A DNA stretch of 17,743 bases from Moraxellaceae bacterium (GTDB lineage: Bacteria; Pseudomonadota; Gammaproteobacteria; Pseudomonadales; Ketobacteraceae): the NCBI GenBank assembly GCA_002402125.1, contig NVVG01000002.1, forward strand, positions 98,017 to 115,759. The letters run 5' to 3'. A program made the position numbers and the translations under genes. This document shows positions 6,649 to 13,848 of this stretch, piece after piece. Below the pieces are notes generated by a model. It saw only the letters and a program-made list of their open reading frames with translations. It was not told where the DNA came from and did not search any database. Positions within the stretch are counted from its first letter, which is position 1; every line of letters starts with the position of its first letter.

Positions 6649-8355
6649 CTATAGCGAGTTGGCCATGCTTTTAACCAAGTCATCGATGTTAACCGGTTTT
6701 TCGATGAAGTCATTGGCTCCTAGTGTTTTACATTTCTGCTTTTCGTCATTGTTAATGTTTGCCGTGACGACAATGATAGGGATGTTGTTCCAATGGGTGT
6801 TTTCTCTAATTTTTTTGATCGCATCTAATCCGTCCATGACGGGCATCATAAGGTCCATTAAAATGATATGAGGGTTGGCTTTATTGTGTAGTTTGTCTAG
6901 CGCTTGTTGTCCGTTTTGGGCCGTTATATAGTTAAAGTTGAAGGGCTCTAAGGCTGCCATTAGGGTGAATATGTTGCGGGCGTCATCGTCCACCAATAAT
7001 AGCGTTTTCTTTTGTAGTTGTTGATGGGTTTCGACGATGTCGGCGCTGAGTTTTTGGATAGGTATTTCATCGGCAGTTTTTTCTTGGTCGGCAACCGGTA
7101 CATGGGGTAGCGGAGCACTCGTCAATGTGGTTGTAGTGGGTTTGCTAGAGAGCTGGGCGATATCGATAGTAGAAGGTGTCAGATTGGCAGGAAAGTTAAT
7201 GCAAAAACAACTGCCATAGCCTAATTTGGAGGTGACCTGTATATCCCCACCTAATAGTTTGATCATGTTACGAGAGATGTTTAGGCCTAATCCGGTGCCG
7301 CCAAAGCGTCGGCTGGTGGAGCTATCCTCTTGTTGAAATGCATCGAAGATAATTTTATAATTTTTCGGGTCTATTCCAATGCCGGTATCTATGACACAGA
7401 CCTTTATGTTGTTGTTTTCCATTGCAACGGTAATATTGACTCCCCCCTGTTCAGTAAACTTAATCGCATTGGATAGTAGATTACGAATTATCTGTGCTAA
7501 GCGTTTTTCATCCGTGTGAACAATGGTTGGTACGTCGTCATCAATGGTGCTGGTAAGTGTTATTTCTTTGGCATCTGCTAAAGGAAAAAGTTGCTTAGAT
7601 ATTCTTTTGAAACAAGAGCGGAGATTGAAATTTTTGATTTCAATGACTATTTTACCCGCCTCTATCTTGGCAAGGTCCAATATATCATCAATCAAAGTCA
7701 ATAGGTCGTTGCCGCTATGGAGGATTATTTCGGCAGATTCAATTTGTCTTTCTGACATGCCTTGGCTTTTTTTCGACAGCGCACGAGATAGCACGATGAT
7801 GGAGTTAAGCGGTGAGCGTAACTCATGGGTCATGTTGGAAAGAAAGTCACTCTTTGATTTTGCAGCGGCTTCAGCGGCAACCTTGGCCTTTTCCAATGCC
7901 TGTGTGGTCTCTGACAATTCAATCAGAAGTTGATTTAACTCCTCGTTATAGGATTCCAACATTTTCCGCTGTTTCCATAACTGTAAAAATACCTTTACCT
8001 TGCTCCTAAGAATGGTGTCGTCGATGGGTTTTGTCAGGTAGTCAACGGCACCGCTTTCATAACCTTTGAATTCAAAGGTTTTGTCTCCTGAGTGGGCGGT
8101 GACAAAAATAACGGGAATATGTTGTGTTTTTGGGTGGTCAAGAATCAATGATGCGGTTTCAAAACCATCCATGTTTGGCATCTGTACATCCATTAGTATT
8201 AGGAAAAAATCGTGCAGGTGCGCAACCTCAAGGGCCTGATATCCTGACATGGCTTTTACTATGTCTAGGTTCAGTGATTGCAAGATGCGTTTGTAGACAT
8301 GATGATTTTTAGGTTCATCATCTACGATTAAAATCTTGGGTTTTTCATCAGGCAT
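6649..8355 (-). CDS. Soluble hybrid histidine kinase, REC-HisKA-HATPase-REC
   Basis: A 568-residue protein without membrane segments. An N-terminal receiver (about 5-120) has the phospho-acceptor Asp56 in ILMDVQMPNMDGF and the Lys in YLTKPID. A coiled-coil linker (about 125-165) leads to HisKA with His177 in SNMTHELRSPLNS. The ATPase domain has an N box (NLLSNAIKFTEQG), DTGIGI, and GGTGLGLNISRNM. A poorly conserved Pro/Thr-rich linker follows (about 395-450), then a C-terminal receiver with Asp501 in ILMDLMMPVMDGL and EKPVNID. All residues needed for phosphotransfer are present. As the gene starts within the stop of cheB (TAATG), it is translationally coupled and is the last gene of the operon. 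It likely receives phosphate from the upstream membrane hybrid kinase through its N-terminal receiver, which would then gate its own kinase; that order is inference. Confidence 0.93.
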   Translation of the reverse strand: MPDEKPKILIVDDEPKNHHVYKRILQSLNLDIVKAMSGYQALEVAHLHDFFLILMDVQMPNMDGFETASLILDHPKTQHIPVIFVTAHSGDKTFEFKGYESGAVDYLTKPIDDTILRSKVKVFLQLWKQRKMLESYNEELNQLLIELSETTQALEKAKVAAEAAAKSKSDFLSNMTHELRSPLNSIIVLSRALSKKSQGMSERQIESAEIILHSGNDLLTLIDDILDLAKIEAGKIVIEIKNFNLRSCFKRISKQLFPLADAKEITLTSTIDDDVPTIVHTDEKRLAQIIRNLLSNAIKFTEQGGVNITVAMENNNIKVCVIDTGIGIDPKNYKIIFDAFQQEDSSTSRRFGGTGLGLNISRNMIKLLGGDIQVTSKLGYGSCFCINFPANLTPSTIDIAQLSSKPTTTTLTSAPLPHVPVADQEKTADEIPIQKLSADIVETHQQLQKKTLLLVDDDARNIFTLMAALEPFNFNYITAQNGQQALDKLHNKANPHIILMDLMMPVMDGLDAIKKIRENTHWNNIPIIVVTANINNDEKQKCKTLGANDFIEKPVNIDDLVKSMANSL

Positions 8356-8927
8356 TAGGCTTTCTCTGTATAAGGTAAAGTCTTAAGGAAAGCGCCAATG
8401 TCAACCAATGGCATAATATGATCAACCTCTAGCGCCTCAATGGCTGCTTTGGGCATGAAAGGTGATTCTGCTGTGTTAGGAGCTTGAACGATAGTTAAGC
8501 CACCGTTTTTTTTAATGAATTTTAAGCCTTGGCTGCCATCAGAGTTTGCGCCAGTCAGTACAATTCCCACTAGCTTATTTTGGTAAGCGTCAGCAGCGGT
8601 TTCAAATAACACATCGATGGAGGGGATAGCGTTATTAACCTTAGGGTCCACGCTAAATCCAAAGGTCCTGTCTCTTTCCACCAGAAGATGATAACCCGCG
8701 GGTGCAATATAGACTCCTTGTTGTATTGGTTCTCTAGGTTCCGCTTGTTTAACGTGAAGCTTGCTCTCTTGATCTAAGTAGGTGGTAAGAAAATCATCTG
8801 CTTCTGGTAGGCGATGTTGTACAACAATTACCGGCAAAGGATACTCCTTCGGTAATTCGGGTATTATGGTATGCAGTGCGTTTAACCCGCCTGCAGATAC
8901 GCCAATGACAATCGCCTCATAGGACAT
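8355..8927 (-). CDS. cheB: Single-domain CheB-type methylesterase
   Basis: A 190-residue catalytic domain without the N-terminal receiver of chemotaxis CheB, so its activity cannot be switched by its own phosphorylation. The catalytic triad is complete: Ser11 in GVSAGG, His38 in VVQHRLPE, Asp130 in TGANSDGSQG. APAGYHLLVE and PSIDVLFETAA are also typical. It should remove methyl esters, or deamidate Gln, on the substrate of the neighbouring CheR. The gene overlaps cheR by 11 bp, with its ATG directly after an A8 run that also serves as spacer for its AGGA Shine-Dalgarno. Stand-alone CheB next to CheR and hybrid kinases is a recurring arrangement in gammaproteobacteria. No MCP is present here, so the methylated target is unknown. 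Confidence 0.93.
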   Translation of the reverse strand: MSYEAIVIGVSAGGLNALHTIIPELPKEYPLPVIVVQHRLPEADDFLTTYLDQESKLHVKQAEPREPIQQGVYIAPAGYHLLVERDRTFGFSVDPKVNNAIPSIDVLFETAADAYQNKLVGIVLTGANSDGSQGLKFIKKNGGLTIVQAPNTAESPFMPKAAIEALEVDHIMPLVDIGAFLKTLPYTEKA

Positions 8928-9747
8928 TTTTTTTCCTATAGATTCGTTCTTTCTTACTGCTTAGCTCAAATTCATCGTTAACACAGGAGAAATCCAAGGT
9001 TTCTTTATCACCCAGTATTAAGTAGCAGCGGTGAATAAGGCTCTGCTTGAACAAATCCAGTACTCTATTTTGTAATTCTTTGTCAAAGTAGATCAATACA
9101 TTGCGACATACTATCAAATGCATTTCGGCAAACACTTGGTCTTTCATCAAATTATGATTAGCAAAGGTGATATGTTGTTTGAGGGATTCATCGATCTTTG
9201 CGGAGTTGTATTTTGAGACATAATAATCAGAAAATGATGTCTTACCACCACTGGCGATATAATTTTTGGTGAAAAGTTTCATATGTTCCGCCCCATAGAT
9301 GCCTTTTTTTGCAATGGCTAGCGAGTAATCGTTATAATCAGTGGCATAGATTCTGGTTTTTTCGAGTAGGCCCTCTTCTTTTAATAAGATAGCCATGGAG
9401 TAAACTTCTTCTCCGGTGGCACAACCCGCATGCCATATGTTAATTCTAGGGTAAGTGCTTAGGTGAGTGCAGACGTCTCCACGAATTTTTTTGAAAACAT
9501 AAGGGTCGCGAAACATTTCAGTTACGGTGATTGACATATCTTTGAGAAATAAATCAAAATAATTCGGATCGTGTAGTATTTTTGGTATCATTTCTGTTAC
9601 ATGTTTTAGCCCAGAAAGGCCTACTCGATGCTTAATTCTTCTTTCTAATGACGCTCGCGCGTAGTGTCTGAAATCATATCCGTAACGAAAATCAATCGCT
9701 TCGAGTAATTGTTCAATTTCAAATTTTAATGTGTCTTGTTGTATCAT
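8917..9747 (-). CDS. cheR: CheR-type protein-glutamate O-methyltransferase
   Basis: 276 residues, the normal length for CheR. The N-terminal helical domain (about 5-60) contains FRHYARASLERRIKHRV, and TEMFRDP (76-82) is the usual junction. The SAM-binding motif is HAGCATGEEVYS (106-117), followed by IYATDYND with the acidic residue expected to hold the ribose. CRNVLIYF (214-221) is the CheR signature. There is no C-terminal pentapeptide-tether or TPR extension. It uses S-adenosylmethionine to methylate glutamates in coiled-coil signalling helices. The gene lies 54 bp after the membrane hybrid kinase gene and overlaps the single-domain cheB, so the three genes are probably co-transcribed. The substrate may be the hybrid kinase coiled coil or a distant receptor. 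Confidence 0.95.
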   Translation of the reverse strand: MIQQDTLKFEIEQLLEAIDFRYGYDFRHYARASLERRIKHRVGLSGLKHVTEMIPKILHDPNYFDLFLKDMSITVTEMFRDPYVFKKIRGDVCTHLSTYPRINIWHAGCATGEEVYSMAILLKEEGLLEKTRIYATDYNDYSLAIAKKGIYGAEHMKLFTKNYIASGGKTSFSDYYVSKYNSAKIDESLKQHITFANHNLMKDQVFAEMHLIVCRNVLIYFDKELQNRVLDLFKQSLIHRCYLILGDKETLDFSCVNDEFELSSKKERIYRKKNVL

Positions 9748-9801
9748 GTTTTCTCTACTTTGGATGCGTTAGACTTTCTACGTGATACGGTAGATGCTGT
9801 C

Positions 9802-12800
9802 TTAAGAATGCTGGAATAACCAAATGCGCATAATGGACAGAAGTTTGTCAAAATCGATTGGTTTCACAAGATATTCTGAAGCGCCAGCTTGCAGGCATTT
9901 GTCGCGATCTTCTAACATGGCTTTGGCGGTTAGAGCGATGATGGGGACATCACTGTATTGAGGCATGTTACGGATACGTTGTGTCGCTTCATAACCATCC
10001 ATCACCGGCATCATGATATCCATTAAGATCAATTCATAGGAATTATCCTTTTCTAAGCGATGTATCGCTTCTAGGCCATGTTTTGCCATCTCTACGTTAA
10101 AGCCAATTTCAATTAACCTTTTGGATAATGCATAGCTATTTCGCATATCATCATCAACCAGTAGGATCTTTCGGTTTTTAAGCATGATGTCATCGTCATG
10201 GAGCATCGTTATTTCAGCATGTTTTTCTCGCTTTCCACGTTTTTCATTGATCTCGATGGTATGCAAAAATAGCGATGTCTCATCTAATAGTCGTTCAGCA
10301 GAACCAGCGCTTTTTACTACCGTTGATGCGGCAAATTTTTCCAGCTCCATATTTTCTGTATCGGTTATCTCTTTTCCGGTATAGATTATTATGGGTGGCA
10401 AGGCATGGGTTTTATTGTGATTAACATATTCCAATACTTCAAAACCACTCATGTCCGGCAGCCCTAAGTCCAAAATCACACAGTCATAGGGGGTCGACAG
10501 TATTTCACTACAAGCTTCTATTCCGGTGGCAATACAGGTAATGCTGAGGTTGCTGGTGCTGAGTAAATTTTTTATCGCTCGTTGGTTATTTTTATCGTCC
10601 TCGACGATAAGCATATTTTTGACATCGTCACTGGTTATGCTTTTCATTTCCTCAAGAATTTCGTTGATCTGTTTCTCTTCTACGGGTTTTACCAGATAAC
10701 CCATTGCTCCCTGGTCAACGGATCTATTTTTCACATCCTCAGAGCCAGAAATAATCTGTACAGGGATATGTCGTGTTTGTTTCCTAAATTTAAGTTGTTC
10801 TAATACTTTATAACCATCAATATCTGGCAAGCCAATGTCCAACATGATGCCGTTGGGTTCATATTTCATAGCCAGATAGATGCCGTTGCGTCCATCACCT
10901 GCGACGATGCATTTGTAGCCATAGCTTCTGCCGTGGTCTCTGAGTATTTTTGCAAATTGTTCGTCGTCCTCGATGATGAGTAGTTTCCTGTCACCATCAA
11001 CAATGTCTTTTCGATCATCCGGTATATATTGAATTGTCGATTCTACTATAGCAATGGCCTCGACAGCTTGATGCTGCGTAGATATCACCGGTGTTTGACT
11101 TGTTAGGGGTTTTTCAGACATCGTTTTATTGAGACGTTCGATGGCGACTTCTTTTGCGTGTTCCGGTGCAAGTGACGCCACGTTTATATTGTCGGTGGAT
11201 CCTACGTTAAGGTGTTTGGGTAAATAAAGGGAAAAGGTGCTGCCTTCATTTTCGCGGCTTTGTATTTGTATTTCTCCGCCTAATAACCGTGCCAATTCTC
11301 TTGAAATAGTCAAACCCAAGCCAGTGCCACCATAGCGGCGGCTGGTGGATCCATCTTGTTGTTGAAATGCTTCAAAGATGGCCTGTTGTTTATTGACGGG
11401 TATGCCTACACCAGTATCGATCACTGAGAAGGCAATGACTTGTTTCTTATTGAGTGTGATTTTCTTGAATGCAATACCTTTCTCTGGAGGTTGTATTTTT
11501 AATGTTACCGATCCTGTGTCGGTAAACTTCATGGCATTTGAAAGTAGGTTTTTTAGGATTTGTTCAATCCGTTGAGAATCACTGATAATGGTATTAGGTA
11601 GGCTGTAGTCTATGTCAATATCGAATTCCAAATTGTTATCAAGTGCTACGGGATCAAATAGTTTTTTTAGATTATATTTTAGGGTTTCCAATTTTAGCTC
11701 TTCGGCATGAAGCGTTAACATGCCAGCCTCTACCTTAGAGAGGTCCATGATGTCACTGATGAGCGCTAGTAAATCATTGCCGCCGTCATAGATAACCTGA
11801 GCATCTTCAATTTGTCCTTCAGTTAAATTACCCTCTCTATTGTTGGCAAGACCTTTTGATAACAACAATAAACTGTTTAAAGGTGTCCTTAACTCATGGC
11901 TCATGTTAGCTAAGAATTCCGATTTATATTTGCTGGCTAAGGCTAGTTCTTGGGCTTTTAGTTCAATTTCATTTTTTGCTTCCCTAACCTCGGTGTTTTG
12001 TTGTTTTAGGTGCTCTTGTCTTTCTTCAAGCTCCTCATTGGATACTTGCAGTTCTTCGCTTTGTTGTTTTAATTCTTCTTCCGATATCTGCAGTCGATTG
12101 GTCTGTTCCTGCAGGGTTTCATTGGCGGTTTTGAGTTCTTCTTGTTGGGTTTGTAATTCTTCTGATTGGCGTTGGGTTTCTTCAAGAGATTGAGTGAGTG
12201 CTTGGCGTGATTCCGCGGCATTTACGGCAATGCCGATATTAGCCGACGCTTGATCTAAGATAATGGCGTTTTCATCATCAAATGCTGTCAAACTAGCCAG
12301 TTCAAATACACCTTTAACGTTCCCCTCATAGAGAATAGGATAGACCGTAATATTGCTTGGCACCGCTTCACCGATGCCGGAGCTTATCCTAATGTAGTCG
12401 GGTGGAACTTTTGACAGTGATATGGGTTTTTTTTCTTTCGCACACTGCCCAACCAGGCCTTCACCGGCTTTGAATTCATTGGCAAGGTTCTTACGTTTTT
12501 TGAAGGCATAGCTGCTTTGTAAAATCAGTTTTTTTCTGTCATTAGTGTCCCACAAATAGAAAGCACCGATTTGGGCGTTTAACACCCTGGCGAGAAAACT
12601 CAAAACATCTTCGCTCAGTTGTAAGAGAGTTTTCTCTCCTCGTAATTGCTCATTTAATCCGGCGATATCATCCTTGATGCGGATTTCTTTGGCGATGGCT
12701 GCTTGCATCGCGGTAGCCACGCGAGTAGTCTGAATCATCACAACGATGCCTATTATTAATGCGATGATGAGAAAAATACTAATGCCAATAATGGCATTTT

Positions 12801-13494
12801 TTTCATCTTCTTCGGCTTTAAGTGCTGAGTTTTCAGTGAATATTTCAATCTCAACCAATAGGTCTTCCAGTTCATGGTCTAGTTGGTCCTGTTCTTTCTC
12901 TATGGAATGAATGAGTGATTGCTGGTCACGAAAATCCCATTGATTTTTCTCTATCAAATCTAAAATAAAAAAAGCGTGTTTTTCATATTCGGAATGTTCC
13001 TGCTCTATTCGCTGTAGGGCTTCCAACACATGTTTAAATTCTTCGGCATCTTCTTTGAAGGCAGCCTGTTGGATGTCTAGCTGTGTTTGGTTTTCAAGGT
13101 CGATAAATTCTTGATCCACTCGCAGTGAAAGTGCATGGAATTTTGCATTTAGTTGGGTAAATTCTGCGGTTATTGTTATCAGAGCATCCTGAGCATCCTG
13201 AGCATCCTGAGCATCCTGAACATCCTTACCATAGCCCTGTTTCTCGTCGGCGATTCGTAACAGGCGTTCAAAAATTATGGCTTGTTCTAACTGATGGGTT
13301 TCAATATTGGTGATGGACCTGATAAGAGGGATGTCTATCTTGGCTATTTCTTCTATCTCAAGGCCGATTTCCCCCATCTTGTTCAATGAATAGGCGCTAC
13401 TGGCTATGATCAGCGCAATCAGTATTAGATAGCCGACCGCTATTCTTTGCGCAAGGGTAAAATCAAGTGCACGTTCCTCGGTGGTTTTATTCAT
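9802..13494 (-). CDS. Membrane hybrid histidine kinase, TM-periplasmic-TM-GAF-coiled coil-HisKA-HATPase-3xREC
   Basis: A 1230-residue sensor. TM1 (about 18-36) and TM2 (about 233-254) flank a helical periplasmic domain of CHASE3-like character. A GAF domain follows (about 290-425, with GEGLVGQCAKEKKPI and YEGNVKGVFELAS). Then comes a long Glu/Gln-rich coiled coil (about 430-525) in which QSEELQ recurs exactly 35 residues (five heptads) apart. HisKA has His533 in ANMSHELRTPLNS; the ATPase has NLLSNAMKFTD, DTGVGI and GGTGLGLTISREL. Three receivers carry Asp886 (MLDIGLPDIDG), Asp1009 (ILDLGLPDMSG) and Asp1159 (LMDIMMPVMDG). All phosphorylation sites look intact. The periplasmic domain contains an in-frame DAQ repeat (see 13182-13226). 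The start ATG at 13494 has GGAG 11 nt upstream. It is the first gene of an operon with cheR, cheB and the soluble kinase, and is divergent from the REC-GGDEF-EAL gene. The stimulus is unknown. Confidence 0.95.
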   Translation of the reverse strand: MNKTTEERALDFTLAQRIAVGYLILIALIIASSAYSLNKMGEIGLEIEEIAKIDIPLIRSITNIETHQLEQAIIFERLLRIADEKQGYGKDVQDAQDAQDAQDALITITAEFTQLNAKFHALSLRVDQEFIDLENQTQLDIQQAAFKEDAEEFKHVLEALQRIEQEHSEYEKHAFFILDLIEKNQWDFRDQQSLIHSIEKEQDQLDHELEDLLVEIEIFTENSALKAEEDEKNAIIGISIFLIIALIIGIVVMIQTTRVATAMQAAIAKEIRIKDDIAGLNEQLRGEKTLLQLSEDVLSFLARVLNAQIGAFYLWDTNDRKKLILQSSYAFKKRKNLANEFKAGEGLVGQCAKEKKPISLSKVPPDYIRISSGIGEAVPSNITVYPILYEGNVKGVFELASLTAFDDENAIILDQASANIGIAVNAAESRQALTQSLEETQRQSEELQTQQEELKTANETLQEQTNRLQISEEELKQQSEELQVSNEELEERQEHLKQQNTEVREAKNEIELKAQELALASKYKSEFLANMSHELRTPLNSLLLLSKGLANNREGNLTEGQIEDAQVIYDGGNDLLALISDIMDLSKVEAGMLTLHAEELKLETLKYNLKKLFDPVALDNNLEFDIDIDYSLPNTIISDSQRIEQILKNLLSNAMKFTDTGSVTLKIQPPEKGIAFKKITLNKKQVIAFSVIDTGVGIPVNKQQAIFEAFQQQDGSTSRRYGGTGLGLTISRELARLLGGEIQIQSRENEGSTFSLYLPKHLNVGSTDNINVASLAPEHAKEVAIERLNKTMSEKPLTSQTPVISTQHQAVEAIAIVESTIQYIPDDRKDIVDGDRKLLIIEDDEQFAKILRDHGRSYGYKCIVAGDGRNGIYLAMKYEPNGIMLDIGLPDIDGYKVLEQLKFRKQTRHIPVQIISGSEDVKNRSVDQGAMGYLVKPVEEKQINEILEEMKSITSDDVKNMLIVEDDKNNQRAIKNLLSTSNLSITCIATGIEACSEILSTPYDCVILDLGLPDMSGFEVLEYVNHNKTHALPPIIIYTGKEITDTENMELEKFAASTVVKSAGSAERLLDETSLFLHTIEINEKRGKREKHAEITMLHDDDIMLKNRKILLVDDDMRNSYALSKRLIEIGFNVEMAKHGLEAIHRLEKDNSYELILMDIMMPVMDGYEATQRIRNMPQYSDVPIIALTAKAMLEDRDKCLQAGASEYLVKPIDFDKLLSIMRIWLFQHS
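13182..13226 (-). repeat. In-frame 9-bp tandem repeat, 5 units, in the hybrid kinase gene
   Basis: Plus-strand unit GAGCATCCT is repeated perfectly at 13182, 13191, 13200 and 13209, with a fifth copy at 13218 differing by one base (GAACATCCT). On the coding strand it encodes repeating Gln-Asp-Ala (VQDAQDAQDAQDA, about residues 90-104) in the periplasmic helical domain. Copy-number change would add or remove three residues without breaking the frame. Confidence 0.95.
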
Positions 13495-13848
13495 CTGTGG
13501 TGTTTCTCCACATTGCTCTGCCTATTCTTGATTCAACGTTGAAACGAAAGTCGTTGCCGTAAATTCGCGGGTACATCGTTGCTGTGTTCTATTTCACTAG
13601 ATCCTGAATCTCGTCGCCTTAGGTCATTGGGATCTATGTTTAGCTGAAAATCACCTATCAAAAATCGTTATTATTGTTTTGCAAAACATTCAGTAAGTTT
13701 AGTTGACATCGAGCCTCTGGTCAAAATATCATCAACTATTGGTGTGGGGTTAACACTCGGGCTAGGGCTGGGTACATCGTTGGTGTACGGCAGTGGATAG
13801 CCGATGAGTATTTGTTTGATAACTGTTTGATTTGTTGGGAATCACCTT
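13495..13848. promoter_or_regulatory. Divergent intergenic region (354 bp) between hybrid kinase and REC-GGDEF-EAL genes
   Basis: No ORF with a credible start was seen. It must hold promoters for both directions. A good plus-strand promoter is present (13703-13732). A perfect 12-bp palindrome GTTTTGCAAAAC (13676-13687) lies just upstream of it and could be an operator acting on both directions. I could not identify a convincing minus-strand promoter. Confidence 0.5.
13703..13732 (+). promoter_or_regulatory. Predicted sigma70-type promoter of the REC-PAS-GGDEF-EAL gene
   Basis: A perfect -35 TTGACA (13703-13708) is separated by 18 bp from TATCAT (13727-13732), a 5-of-6 match to TATAAT. The start of transcription would fall near 13739, leaving a leader of about 110 nt before ATG 13849. 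Confidence 0.5.

Noticed and set aside
7523..7933. 136-codon plus-strand ORF
   Set aside because: Shadow of the HisKA/HATPase region of the soluble kinase; no motif and no independent promoter or ribosome site noted.
11840..12193. 117-codon plus-strand ORF rich in Ser and Cys
   Set aside because: It is the antisense of the Glu/Gln-rich coiled coil of the hybrid kinase, which explains its composition.
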